49,028 nt of DNA from CAZJHX01 sp964545715 (GTDB taxonomy: Bacteria; Myxococcota_A; UBA9042; GCA-2863065), in assembly GCA_964545715.1 (NCBI GenBank), contig CAZJHX010000079.1:1-49028 (forward strand), given 5' to 3'. Made by a program: the position numbers and the translations under genes. Below are positions 34,576 to 42,167 of the stretch, piece by piece (within the stretch, counting starts at the first letter, position 1; each line of letters opens with the position of its first letter). The notes beneath the pieces are model-generated. The model had not been told where the DNA came from. It searched no databases and was given only the letters and a program-made list of their open reading frames with translations.

Positions 34576-36095
34576 GATGGGACGGTAACCGAGGAAGGCG
34601 ATCGGCTCGCCGCCGAACTGCTCGCCGCTGAGCCGCCGGCATGGGGCGGCACGAGGACGGAGATGCTGTCAGGGGTGGCGACCAGGACGGAGTCGACCTC
34701 GGTGCCGCCAAAGAAGACCTGCGGGTTGGGGGGCAGATCGGCGCCGACGACCACGGCGACGAGGCCGCCGTCGATTGGGCCGGAGTCGGGTACGACGTGG
34801 GAGATCTGCGGCTGGTCGGGCAGGTAGGTGTACCCGTTGGGCAGCTGACCGATCAGGCCGTCGGTGTTGAGGGCGGCGACGAGGACCGGGCCGGACTGGT
34901 CGCCGGCGGGGGCGGTGCAGGTGGCCTGCTTGCTCTCGGAGCCGGCGCCGTCACCGGCCAGGATGGTGACGCCGGTGCAGGGCTTGGCGTCCAGGGTGAC
35001 GGTCATTCCCTCGCGGAAGTGGTCGCCGTTGAGCGTGATGAGGTTGCCGCCGTCGAGCGGGCCCTGATCGGGGGTCACGCTGTAGATGACGGGCGGGTCG
35101 ATGTAATAGAGGAAGGCGTTTTTGCGCTGGGCGGACTGTCCGTCGGTGTCGGTGACGGCCACGTCTACGAGGCCGGGCGCGTGCGGGGGCGTCTCGAACG
35201 TGCCCTCAGCGGCGGACGGAGCCTCCCAGGTCTCGACCGGGACGCCGCCGAGAATCAGGATGGTGTTCTGAAGGTTGGAGCCCTTGACGGTCACGATGAG
35301 ACCGCCGCTGACGGAGCCTGCCGCGGGATGCACTGACGAGATCTGCGGTGGCGCCTTGGTCTCCTGGCCCTGGTCATACGAGTTGAAGCCCTTCTGCAGG
35401 ACGTGAGACTGGCCGTCGGGGTTGGTGATGGCGATGTCGACGGCGCCCAGCCGCATGGACGGGGTGATCAGCGACGCCCATTGGGACGAGGTGACCTTGG
35501 CGCCGGGAACGACCTTCCAGTCAAAGAAGAGGGTGGCGCTGCTCTGGAAGTGGTCGCCGTTTATCAGGGTGACCGTGCCGCCGCCGACCGGACCCGAGTT
35601 GGGGACCGCCTTCAACAGATTGGGCGGCGGCAGCTCGTCGCCGGTCAGCTCAAAGTAAGTGAAGCCGTTGGCAAAGGTGCCGGAGCCGCCGTCCAGGTTT
35701 CGCACCGTGACGTCCGCCGCGCCCGCCACGCCCGCGGGCGCGACCACGCCGAGGCGACCCGTGTCCACGAACTTGACCACGTCGGCTTTGTTGTCACCGA
35801 AGAGCACCTCGGCGCCCTCGTGGAAACCGGCGCCGATAATGGCAAGCACGGTGCCGCCGGTGGTCGGTCCCGACTTGGCGGAGAGCTGATAGATGACCGG
35901 ATTGGCCGGTGGCAGCAGGTCCGTCTCCGTGCCGGTGGCGGTGCCGGCCGTATCGCCGTCGCCATCGTCGCTGCCATCCGTCCCGGGTACTTCGATGAAC
36001 TCGCGAATAATCTCCGGGTCAGTGTCTCCGCAACCGGACAGACCAATCCCGACGATGGCCGCAAACGCGACCACGAACCGACTAAATATGTGCAT
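34572..36095 (-). CDS. IPT/TIG lipoprotein N-terminal part (split gene)
   Basis: 507 residues beginning with a lipoprotein signal (VGIGLSGC), then a Gly/Asp/Thr linker and four complete IPT/TIG domains plus half of a fifth. The fifth domain breaks at ISVLVPPHAGG and continues in an out-of-frame Ser/Ala-rich tail to TGA 34572. In another frame the same DNA reads LSGEQFGGEPIAFLGYRPIV, the middle of an IPT domain that continues into the gene at 28453. The second half of one domain and first half of the next are therefore missing. The two genes most likely form one ~2,560-residue lipoprotein, broken by an out-of-frame deletion between repeats or by assembly collapse. ATG 36095 has a GAGGGACGG-type site. 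Confidence 0.8.
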   Translation of the reverse strand: MHIFSRFVVAFAAIVGIGLSGCGDTDPEIIREFIEVPGTDGSDDGDGDTAGTATGTETDLLPPANPVIYQLSAKSGPTTGGTVLAIIGAGFHEGAEVLFGDNKADVVKFVDTGRLGVVAPAGVAGAADVTVRNLDGGSGTFANGFTYFELTGDELPPPNLLKAVPNSGPVGGGTVTLINGDHFQSSATLFFDWKVVPGAKVTSSQWASLITPSMRLGAVDIAITNPDGQSHVLQKGFNSYDQGQETKAPPQISSVHPAAGSVSGGLIVTVKGSNLQNTILILGGVPVETWEAPSAAEGTFETPPHAPGLVDVAVTDTDGQSAQRKNAFLYYIDPPVIYSVTPDQGPLDGGNLITLNGDHFREGMTVTLDAKPCTGVTILAGDGAGSESKQATCTAPAGDQSGPVLVAALNTDGLIGQLPNGYTYLPDQPQISHVVPDSGPIDGGLVAVVVGADLPPNPQVFFGGTEVDSVLVATPDSISVLVPPHAGGSAASSSAASRSPSSVTVPS

Positions 36096-36219
36096 TTCCG
36101 TCCCTCTCTCTCATCGCCAGCGCATGCCCATCCCAGAACAAAGACCAGCCGCGCTACCGTACGGATTTACACCATACATTGCAAGCGAAAACAAGGGCTA
36201 TTTGAGGGCAGTACCCTGA
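36096..36219. other. Short intergenic region upstream of the IPT gene
   Basis: These 124 nt are AT-richer than the surroundings. On the minus strand TTGTTT, 17 nt and TGTAAA form a weak sigma70-like promoter for the IPT gene. A small GGG-CAGTA-CCC hairpin just after the stop of the 36220 gene is too short to be a convincing terminator. Confidence 0.25.
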
Positions 36220-37005
36220 TTAGGGGCAGAAAGGGGTCGCCGGCACCCAGGCATCGGGGTCAGTAAACGGGACGTCGTAAGGCTTTAAAGCGACGTCCTG
36301 CAATCCCACGGTCACCGCAACGTTCGCTCCTGAAACCCAGGTTGGCCCCTGCTCCGTCTCCACCAGGGCGGCAAATCGCACCGGCTCGGACGCGTTAAAA
36401 AAGCAGACGTCATCGGTGGTGAGAATCAGCGGCTCCCCTGGTTCCCCCCACACCTGAGCAAGCCCATCACTGGTGGGATACATCGCCCAGACGGCGCACA
36501 ACGCACCGGCCACGGTCTGCGGTGACTTGCAGGTCGCGATTACACGGTCGGCCTGGGCGGCGGTAGGCTCTGGCGCTGACGGCGGCGGCGACTCGGCATC
36601 GCGGTCTGACTGAGGCCCGCAGACCCACTGCTGGGCCACACACGCGCCGCCCTCGGTACAGCGATCCGCGGTGGTACAGGCGTCACCGTCATCGCACGCG
36701 GTCCCGGCCCAGGCGACGGGACGCGCACCCTGGGGCATGCACTGTCCATCCACGCACACGTCAAACGTACAGGTGTTGCCGTCATCACACGACGCGCTGA
36801 GGCAGCTGACCGACCCGTCGACCGGGCCCAGTGCGCAGTCGCAGGTCCAGGCTTTCTTTTGTACCGGCTTGGGCAGGTCCGCCGGTGGCGCGTGCGGGGC
36901 CACGAGGCCGTCGACCGGCAGAGACTCCAGGGCGCGATGGTCCACCGCCTCGGCATGACAGCCGGACAGGATCGCGCAGACTAGAAACTGGGAGAGGCCT
37001 CGCAC
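36220..37005 (-). CDS. Cys-rich lipoprotein with CDDGxxCT motifs
   Basis: 261 residues with lipobox ILSGC about residue 16. The middle carries CDDGNTCTFDVCVDGQC and CDDGDACTTADRCTEGGAC, a disulfide-rich repeat common in secreted proteins of Bradymonadota/Myxococcota. Before them come CDCALG and a Cys pair. The C-terminal ~110 residues are beta-rich, without recognised motif. Another such repeat appears in the 2931 gene, and a looser one in the 40908 gene. A surface-exposed role is inferred. 27 nt separate its ATG (37005) from the stop of the anchor protein upstream. Confidence 0.75.
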   Translation of the reverse strand: MRGLSQFLVCAILSGCHAEAVDHRALESLPVDGLVAPHAPPADLPKPVQKKAWTCDCALGPVDGSVSCLSASCDDGNTCTFDVCVDGQCMPQGARPVAWAGTACDDGDACTTADRCTEGGACVAQQWVCGPQSDRDAESPPPSAPEPTAAQADRVIATCKSPQTVAGALCAVWAMYPTSDGLAQVWGEPGEPLILTTDDVCFFNASEPVRFAALVETEQGPTWVSGANVAVTVGLQDVALKPYDVPFTDPDAWVPATPFCP

Positions 37006-37032
37006 ATGAGGCTCATCGTGACAAGAGGCCTG

Positions 37033-39063
37033 CTACTTCACCGTGCACTGGGTGCCGTTCACGCGAAAGTCGTTGGGCAGCGCCAGCGGGCCCTTGTGGC
37101 CGATGATCAGGTCCAGCAAACGCATATCGCCATGGCTGAGCCAGTCCTTGCCGCTCTCGACCCGCACGTCTTTGCCGGTCTGGCTCCAGCTCTTGCCGGC
37201 CACCTTGACCACGTGGTCGGTCTTGCCCTTGAAGGCCCACTCGAGCGTCCAGCTGTCGATGCCGGGACCCAGGTGCGTGACCTTGATGCGCGCCTTGCTG
37301 GCGCTGAACCACTTGTGGCTCTTCGTGTCCGTCACCTCGAAGCGCACCGAGCAGCTGTTGCAGTCGGACTCGACCACAAACTGCCCCTCGAACGGGAAGT
37401 TGTGGAACTCGCCGTTGCCCTCGACCGAGCGCGCCACCAGCGTGCCTTCGAGGTTGGCGCCGCTGAACCAGACCGCAGCGTGCGGGGCCAGCACACTGCC
37501 CTGCAGCGAGATCGACGTGATCTTCAGCCGCTGAGTGCCGTACAGGTTGAACAGCACATGCTGGCGCTTCACGCCTTTGAGCACGATGCCGAAGTTGGCG
37601 ATCATCACGTTCTTGCCCGAGACGTTGATCAGGTTGATGGAGCCCTTGGGCGCGTCGATCGTCAGGTCAGATGCCACGGAGATGTCGGCGCCGCTGACCT
37701 CGTACACGTTGAGCCCGGTGTCCCAGCCCTTCAGCGAGATCTGCTTGCGCGGACCGTACGGCGTAACCGTGACCTCGCCGTTGGCGGCGAATCCGGACAG
37801 CGCCGCCGAGACGCTGATCAAGTGCTTGCGTGCTGCGTCGAAGTCGACCTTCTGGCCCAGCGCCAGCTGCCCCCCCGCGCCGAAGTCCACGCTGGTCAGC
37901 ATGTGGTTGGCGCCGGTCACGGCGTTGCCGTACACGGTACCGGACGTCAACTTCAGGCTCTTGCGAGCGATCACCGCCACCGGACCTTTATGGTCCTGCC
38001 CGATGGAGAAGCCGGTCATGTCAACGGCGCCCGCCGCCAGCTTGCCGCGCACGTCCTGGCCGCCCGAGTAGCGGCCAAAGATGAAGGCGTTGAAGCCCGT
38101 CGCCGCGCCCAGATCCAGCACCTTCTCGACCTTCTTGCATGGCTTGGGCGGCGTCGGCTTCTTGGGGACCTTCGGGGCGTTGCCCTTGTACGGGAAGTAG
38201 TGGTACTCGCCATCGCCGTCCGCGCTGTCCCCGACCAGCTGACCGAGCAGCTGACCGTCACCGAACCAGACAAAGGCGTTGGGCGCCAGGACGCTGCCCA
38301 GCACCTGCACGCCGCGCATGACCAGCTTGTACGTTTTGGGGAAGTTGAACAGCACCTTCTGCATGTCCGTGTTCTTGCCCAGGAAGAAGCCCATGTCCTC
38401 CATGTAGATCAGGCCGCCGATCACGTTGATTATCGCGGTCGCGCCCTTGGGGATGTCTATGGTCAGGCTGACGCTGTCGGTCATGTCCTCGCCGTCGACC
38501 TCGAACACGTTGACGCCCTTGTTGTTGCCCGTCAGCGTCAGGATGACCTGTCCGCCGTGCTCTTTGACGTCGGTGTTGGCGTTGACCTGCAGCGCCGCCA
38601 TCTCATTGGACAGCCAGATCAGGTTCTTGCGCGCCTTGGCAAAGTCGACGACCGTCTCGCGCTTCGCGCTGCCGCCGCCGACAAATGTGACTGTGCCGTC
38701 GAGATCCACATAATCCTCGTAGGCGAGGTCACCGTGGACAGACCCGCTCTCCAGCTCGGCAGCGCCCGCGACGATGACGTTGCCGCCCGGATCCGCAGCG
38801 CCGACGTTGAAGTGCTCCATGCCCAGCGTGCCGCCGACGGCCAGCTTGCCGCCGATATCCACGCCGTCCCAGTAGTCCCCGAAGACAAACATGTTGTAGT
38901 CCGCGGCGTCCATGAGACCACCGTCCTTGCTGAGACGGTTGTCCACCGCCCCCAGGGGGCTGGCGTCGGGTTGCTGATAAGGTACCTGGTCGGTCTGGCC
39001 ACAGCCGAATACGAGGACCGAAATCAGGGCGGAAACGCAGATGTGCACACGGGTCAAAAGCAT
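37033..39063 (-). CDS. Choice-of-anchor A lipoprotein with CBM2-like C-terminus
   Basis: 676 residues from ATG 39063, with GGAGG 6 nt upstream; the frame opens earlier at 39093. The lipobox is LVFGC. Two tandem choice-of-anchor A domains follow: residues about 45-290 (YNMFVFGDYWDG, GSVLAPNAFVWFGDG) and about 315-555 (FNAFIFGRYSGG, GSVLAPHAAVWFSG). Each has the LxxxNAxxxG-type repeat and ends in a DGEYHYFPYKG-like or GNGEFHNFPFEG stretch. From about 570 a beta-sandwich resembles family-2 carbohydrate-binding modules (SWTLEWAFKG, FRVNGTQC, two Trp). It may be an adhesin binding polysaccharide. The family is linked to surface attachment, and the CBM match is from motif only. Confidence 0.8.
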   Translation of the reverse strand: MLLTRVHICVSALISVLVFGCGQTDQVPYQQPDASPLGAVDNRLSKDGGLMDAADYNMFVFGDYWDGVDIGGKLAVGGTLGMEHFNVGAADPGGNVIVAGAAELESGSVHGDLAYEDYVDLDGTVTFVGGGSAKRETVVDFAKARKNLIWLSNEMAALQVNANTDVKEHGGQVILTLTGNNKGVNVFEVDGEDMTDSVSLTIDIPKGATAIINVIGGLIYMEDMGFFLGKNTDMQKVLFNFPKTYKLVMRGVQVLGSVLAPNAFVWFGDGQLLGQLVGDSADGDGEYHYFPYKGNAPKVPKKPTPPKPCKKVEKVLDLGAATGFNAFIFGRYSGGQDVRGKLAAGAVDMTGFSIGQDHKGPVAVIARKSLKLTSGTVYGNAVTGANHMLTSVDFGAGGQLALGQKVDFDAARKHLISVSAALSGFAANGEVTVTPYGPRKQISLKGWDTGLNVYEVSGADISVASDLTIDAPKGSINLINVSGKNVMIANFGIVLKGVKRQHVLFNLYGTQRLKITSISLQGSVLAPHAAVWFSGANLEGTLVARSVEGNGEFHNFPFEGQFVVESDCNSCSVRFEVTDTKSHKWFSASKARIKVTHLGPGIDSWTLEWAFKGKTDHVVKVAGKSWSQTGKDVRVESGKDWLSHGDMRLLDLIIGHKGPLALPNDFRVNGTQCTVK

Positions 39064-39130
39064 TGAACCCTCCAGACAATAGGTCTGAATCAATGGCGCT
39101 GGGTGACTCTCGTAGATCTCTCTACAAGCC

Positions 39131-39189
39131 GAGTCTCTCTCAGGTTGAGACTCTTAGTCAAGAATAAAATGTGCACTGTACATTTTATT
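39131..39189. repeat. Inverted repeats upstream of the anchor protein gene
   Basis: Two structures lie in the 150-nt gap. GAGTCTC (39131-39137) pairs with GAGACTC (39147-39153). AATAAAATGT (39163-39172) pairs with ACATTTTATT (39180-39189) around a 7-nt centre, and the pairing extends inward with one mismatch. The second is a 10-bp perfect, AT-rich palindrome standing out in GC-rich DNA. It could be an operator or part of the terminator of the thioesterase gene and promoter of the anchor gene. Confidence 0.45.
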
Positions 39190-39215
39190 TCCCCGCAGAC
39201 TCACAAACCAGCCGC

Positions 39216-39587
39216 TTAAAGTGGAGTCTTGTTGCCTTTGTCGTCGACTGCGACGTACACGACCTCAGCCTCAGTCACCTGAATTCGCACATCCGGCTCG
39301 GTGCGCCGGACGGCCTCGACGTCCACGTGCACAGTGACACTCGTGCGCCCGCGCCTGACCAGCCGCGTGTAGAAGCTGATGACGTCGCCCACATACACGG
39401 GCGAGTGAAACTCGACCTCGCGCATGGCGACCGTGACGACCTTCTTGGGCGTGTGCTTGCGGACCTCCACTGCGCCCGCGAGGTCGATCTGGCTGAGGAT
39501 GGCGCCGCCAAAGATGGTGCCGTGCGCGTTCGTATCCTTGGTCAGCAGCATGACGCGAATCGCCGGGTCGCGGAGTGGTTCGGTCAT
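39216..39587 (-). CDS. Hotdog-fold acyl-CoA thioesterase (YciA/BACH-like)
   Basis: ATG 39587 gives 123 residues. It shows the family pattern: RVMLLTKDTNAHGTIFGGAILSQIDLAGAV, then VTVAMREVEFHSPVYVGDVISFYT, with the conserved NAHGTIFGG and Asp of the active site. These enzymes hydrolyse short- to medium-chain acyl-CoA. It starts 4 nt after the copper-protein stop, so it is in that operon, but a functional link is not obvious. The longer upstream open frame is a shadow of that gene. Confidence 0.85.
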   Translation of the reverse strand: MTEPLRDPAIRVMLLTKDTNAHGTIFGGAILSQIDLAGAVEVRKHTPKKVVTVAMREVEFHSPVYVGDVISFYTRLVRRGRTSVTVHVDVEAVRRTEPDVRIQVTEAEVVYVAVDDKGNKTPL

Positions 39588-39591
39588 GGCG

Positions 39592-40893
39592 CTACTGCGG
39601 CTCTCCGCCCGGTTTAGTCTGCGCGAACGGATACCCCAGCACGTCGCAGGGCCCCTCGTTCTGGACTGTCTCGGGCGCCGGCGCAAACCCGGAGTCGCCG
39701 CCGGTCCCGGGCGCAACCACAGCGCCCTCCTTGACCGACCCGTCAAACGCGATGGGGCTCTCGGCGAAGCCGAGCATGACGCACATCTCCTGATCCCCAA
39801 TGCCCCAGCCGACGCTGACATCGCGCGGATTGTCGTAGCCGCAGGTAAAGCGGAAGCCATGCGCACCCGTCAGATCGATCGGCGGGTCAAAGACGCGCCC
39901 GAACGGGTCCAGGCTGTAGCCGCTCTGCTCAAAAATCAGCTGACCGTCGTTTTCGCCCCCCGCCACGCTCAACCGAAACAGGTTGCCCAATGAGTGCACG
40001 TGCGGCAGCGCGTAATACAGCTTCAGGTCCAGCGGCCGATTCGCGTACGTCTCGTACTGCTCCCGAATATCGCAAACACTCGTAAACTCGGCCGTCGCCT
40101 TGGCCGGGATGTCGAGCGCACCGTACGTCAGCCGAAACGGCGTCAGCTTCACGGTCACCTCGTCCGGCTTCAGCGTGTAGAGCGTCAACGAGTTGGAGGT
40201 CTCGACCGCCTTGCCGCTGTAGTTGAGCAGGTGCGTCGCACCGACGATGCGCGAGTACGGCGGTATGCGCACCGCCACGCCCTTGGGAAAGCGCTGCAGC
40301 TCATAGTTGATCTGCGTGGATTGCGCGTAGAGCACGCCACCTGTGAGCGCGGCCTCGATCTCGCTGAAGCCGTTGTCGTAGCAGTCCTCCCAGACCCCGT
40401 CCGGATACTCCGCGGTGTTAGGCACGAAGAACCAGTTGCCGTGGTGATAGTAGCCATCGGTCTGGAACTCGACGGCGTTCACCCACAGCTCCGTCTCGTT
40501 GTTCAGGGTCCAGCTCTGGCAGACCCCGTCGCGCTCCTCGCCCGCCTCCAGGGCGATCGTGCCGAGCTGACCGACGATCGGCTCGCCCGCGATCACGTCA
40601 CACTGCGCCAGCGGGCCGGCCGGCGCGTGTCCGGGCTCACAGGCCTTGCACTGCGCCTCGACACCCTCGACCGCGCCCACACAACCAAACTGCCGAACGC
40701 TGCACGTCTTGGCCAGCTCAGCGCAGCCCTCTGTGCTGGGGGCCTCGACCGGCTCGGTCGTCTCGTCGCTCGTCTCATCGACGGGATCCGGGGTCGGATC
40801 GGCCACCGGCTCCTCGTCCGCTCCACTGCACGCGGCCACACACAGCCCGACGCACACCGTCACGGCGGCCAGCCAGCGCTCGAAATTCAGCAT
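39592..40893 (-). CDS. Copper type II monooxygenase-like lipoprotein
   Basis: 433 residues from ATG 40893, with GGGAG 7 nt upstream. The lipobox is CVAAC about residue 22, then an Asp/Glu/Thr/Pro linker and a Cys-rich segment (CAELAKTC, CKAC). The catalytic part shows, in order, YYHHGNWF (HH pair), ATHLLNYSG (His), PHVHSLG (HxH) and DQEMCVM (Met). These correspond to the two-copper ligand series of the ascorbate-dependent monooxygenases (PHM/DBH type), including a final CGYDNPRDVSVGWG. The function would be hydroxylation of an unknown substrate at the cell surface. The ligand match is by motif order only. Confidence 0.75.
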   Translation of the reverse strand: MLNFERWLAAVTVCVGLCVAACSGADEEPVADPTPDPVDETSDETTEPVEAPSTEGCAELAKTCSVRQFGCVGAVEGVEAQCKACEPGHAPAGPLAQCDVIAGEPIVGQLGTIALEAGEERDGVCQSWTLNNETELWVNAVEFQTDGYYHHGNWFFVPNTAEYPDGVWEDCYDNGFSEIEAALTGGVLYAQSTQINYELQRFPKGVAVRIPPYSRIVGATHLLNYSGKAVETSNSLTLYTLKPDEVTVKLTPFRLTYGALDIPAKATAEFTSVCDIREQYETYANRPLDLKLYYALPHVHSLGNLFRLSVAGGENDGQLIFEQSGYSLDPFGRVFDPPIDLTGAHGFRFTCGYDNPRDVSVGWGIGDQEMCVMLGFAESPIAFDGSVKEGAVVAPGTGGDSGFAPAPETVQNEGPCDVLGYPFAQTKPGGEPQ

Positions 40894-40907
40894 CGTCTCA
40901 CTCCCAG

Positions 40908-42167
40908 CTACAGATTGAAGGGCAGCCCGTTGGGATCGCTCGCCGGATTGCCGTTGGTCAGCGCCTTCCAGTACAGGACACCGTCCTTTCGGACCTCTGA
41001 GAAGTACTTGTACGGCACGCAACCGTCAATCCCCGGGATCTCCGTGAAGATGCTTACGCTGTTTGCGACCCTCTCGAACTCGAGGCTCTCAGAGATCACC
41101 ACCCACTGCTCCGCCTCCGCGTCATACTGCAACACCAGCCCGGTCCAGTCGGGATAGGTCGTGGCGTCCTGGCGCACGACCAGACGATGCGTCGCGGCCT
41201 CCCACGGCGGATGGGGTGTGGCGGGTGCGCCGATGCCCGGTCCGTACAGGAGCAGCATGAACTCGGCGAACGTGATCTCAGGGGGCAGATCGGCCGGGAT
41301 CTCCGCCAGCGTGTCCATGATGAACCCGACCAGCGGCCCCTGGCCGATAAAGCCGGCGGTGACCAGATTCATCCAGCCCGGAAACTGGGTCCCGTCAGCC
41401 GGCGCGCCACCGTCTTCGGGCTTGATCACGCCGCCCGGATCGACAGCCGCGGGCGTCGGCGTCGGAATGCAGACCCCACCGTTACAGGAGGCTGTGGGCG
41501 TACACTCCTCGCTCGGACTGCACGGCACGCCGTCGTCGGCAAATTCGCACTCATCCGGAATGCCGACGCCGGTGTCATCGCCGGTATCGGCCGGCTCGAC
41601 CGTCTCGCCGGTCGGTGTGCCGATCACGCACACCTGATATGTGGTGAAATGCGACACCTCGACCTTGGCCACCAGCCCGTATTTTGAGCTGTCGCCGTTG
41701 GGTACGATCCCGATCGGACCGATCTGGTAGCCAAGCGGATCCACGTCGTCATCGTCCACCACCGGCCAGGGCACGGGCTCGCCTAGAAACGCCGCCTCCG
41801 ACGCGCCCTCTTCGCGCACCACGATCACGAACGCCTTGTTGACCAGCGCGGCGTCGTTGTAGTCCGCCGCCGCAAACGGCAGCTTGATCGTCACCGGCTT
41901 CGCAAACGAGGTACCTCCCGGACCAAACGACACGGCCGGCCCCAGGCCTGCCACCTTGGAGTCATCCCCGGTCGCCGGCAGCGACGTCACCAGCGTCGTC
42001 GTCTCCACCGCCACCGTCAGCTTCGGTCCACCCTCGTTCGCTCCGTCGGGCACATCGATTCCCGCACCCTCGAGCGCCGACGACTTTGTGGAGGGTTTCT
42101 TGTCCTTGGAGTCGCTGCCACACGCAGCGAGCGCAATGATCAGGAATGTGAGCGCGACGAGTCGCAT
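40908..42167 (-). CDS. Secreted lipoprotein with ZU5-like domain
   Basis: 419 residues with lipobox IALAAC near residue 16. Residues about 60-130 read VSFGPGGTSFAKPVTIKLPF, resembling ZU5 domains. A Cys-containing segment (CEFADDGVPC, CTPTASCNGGVC) and a Pro/Thr-rich stretch follow. The last ~170 residues are unrecognised. The ATG overlaps the kinase-gene stop (TGATG, 42165-42169), coupling it to the regulator upstream, and the copper-protein gene follows after 14 nt. A surface role is inferred. Confidence 0.65.
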   Translation of the reverse strand: MRLVALTFLIIALAACGSDSKDKKPSTKSSALEGAGIDVPDGANEGGPKLTVAVETTTLVTSLPATGDDSKVAGLGPAVSFGPGGTSFAKPVTIKLPFAAADYNDAALVNKAFVIVVREEGASEAAFLGEPVPWPVVDDDDVDPLGYQIGPIGIVPNGDSSKYGLVAKVEVSHFTTYQVCVIGTPTGETVEPADTGDDTGVGIPDECEFADDGVPCSPSEECTPTASCNGGVCIPTPTPAAVDPGGVIKPEDGGAPADGTQFPGWMNLVTAGFIGQGPLVGFIMDTLAEIPADLPPEITFAEFMLLLYGPGIGAPATPHPPWEAATHRLVVRQDATTYPDWTGLVLQYDAEAEQWVVISESLEFERVANSVSIFTEIPGIDGCVPYKYFSEVRKDGVLYWKALTNGNPASDPNGLPFNL

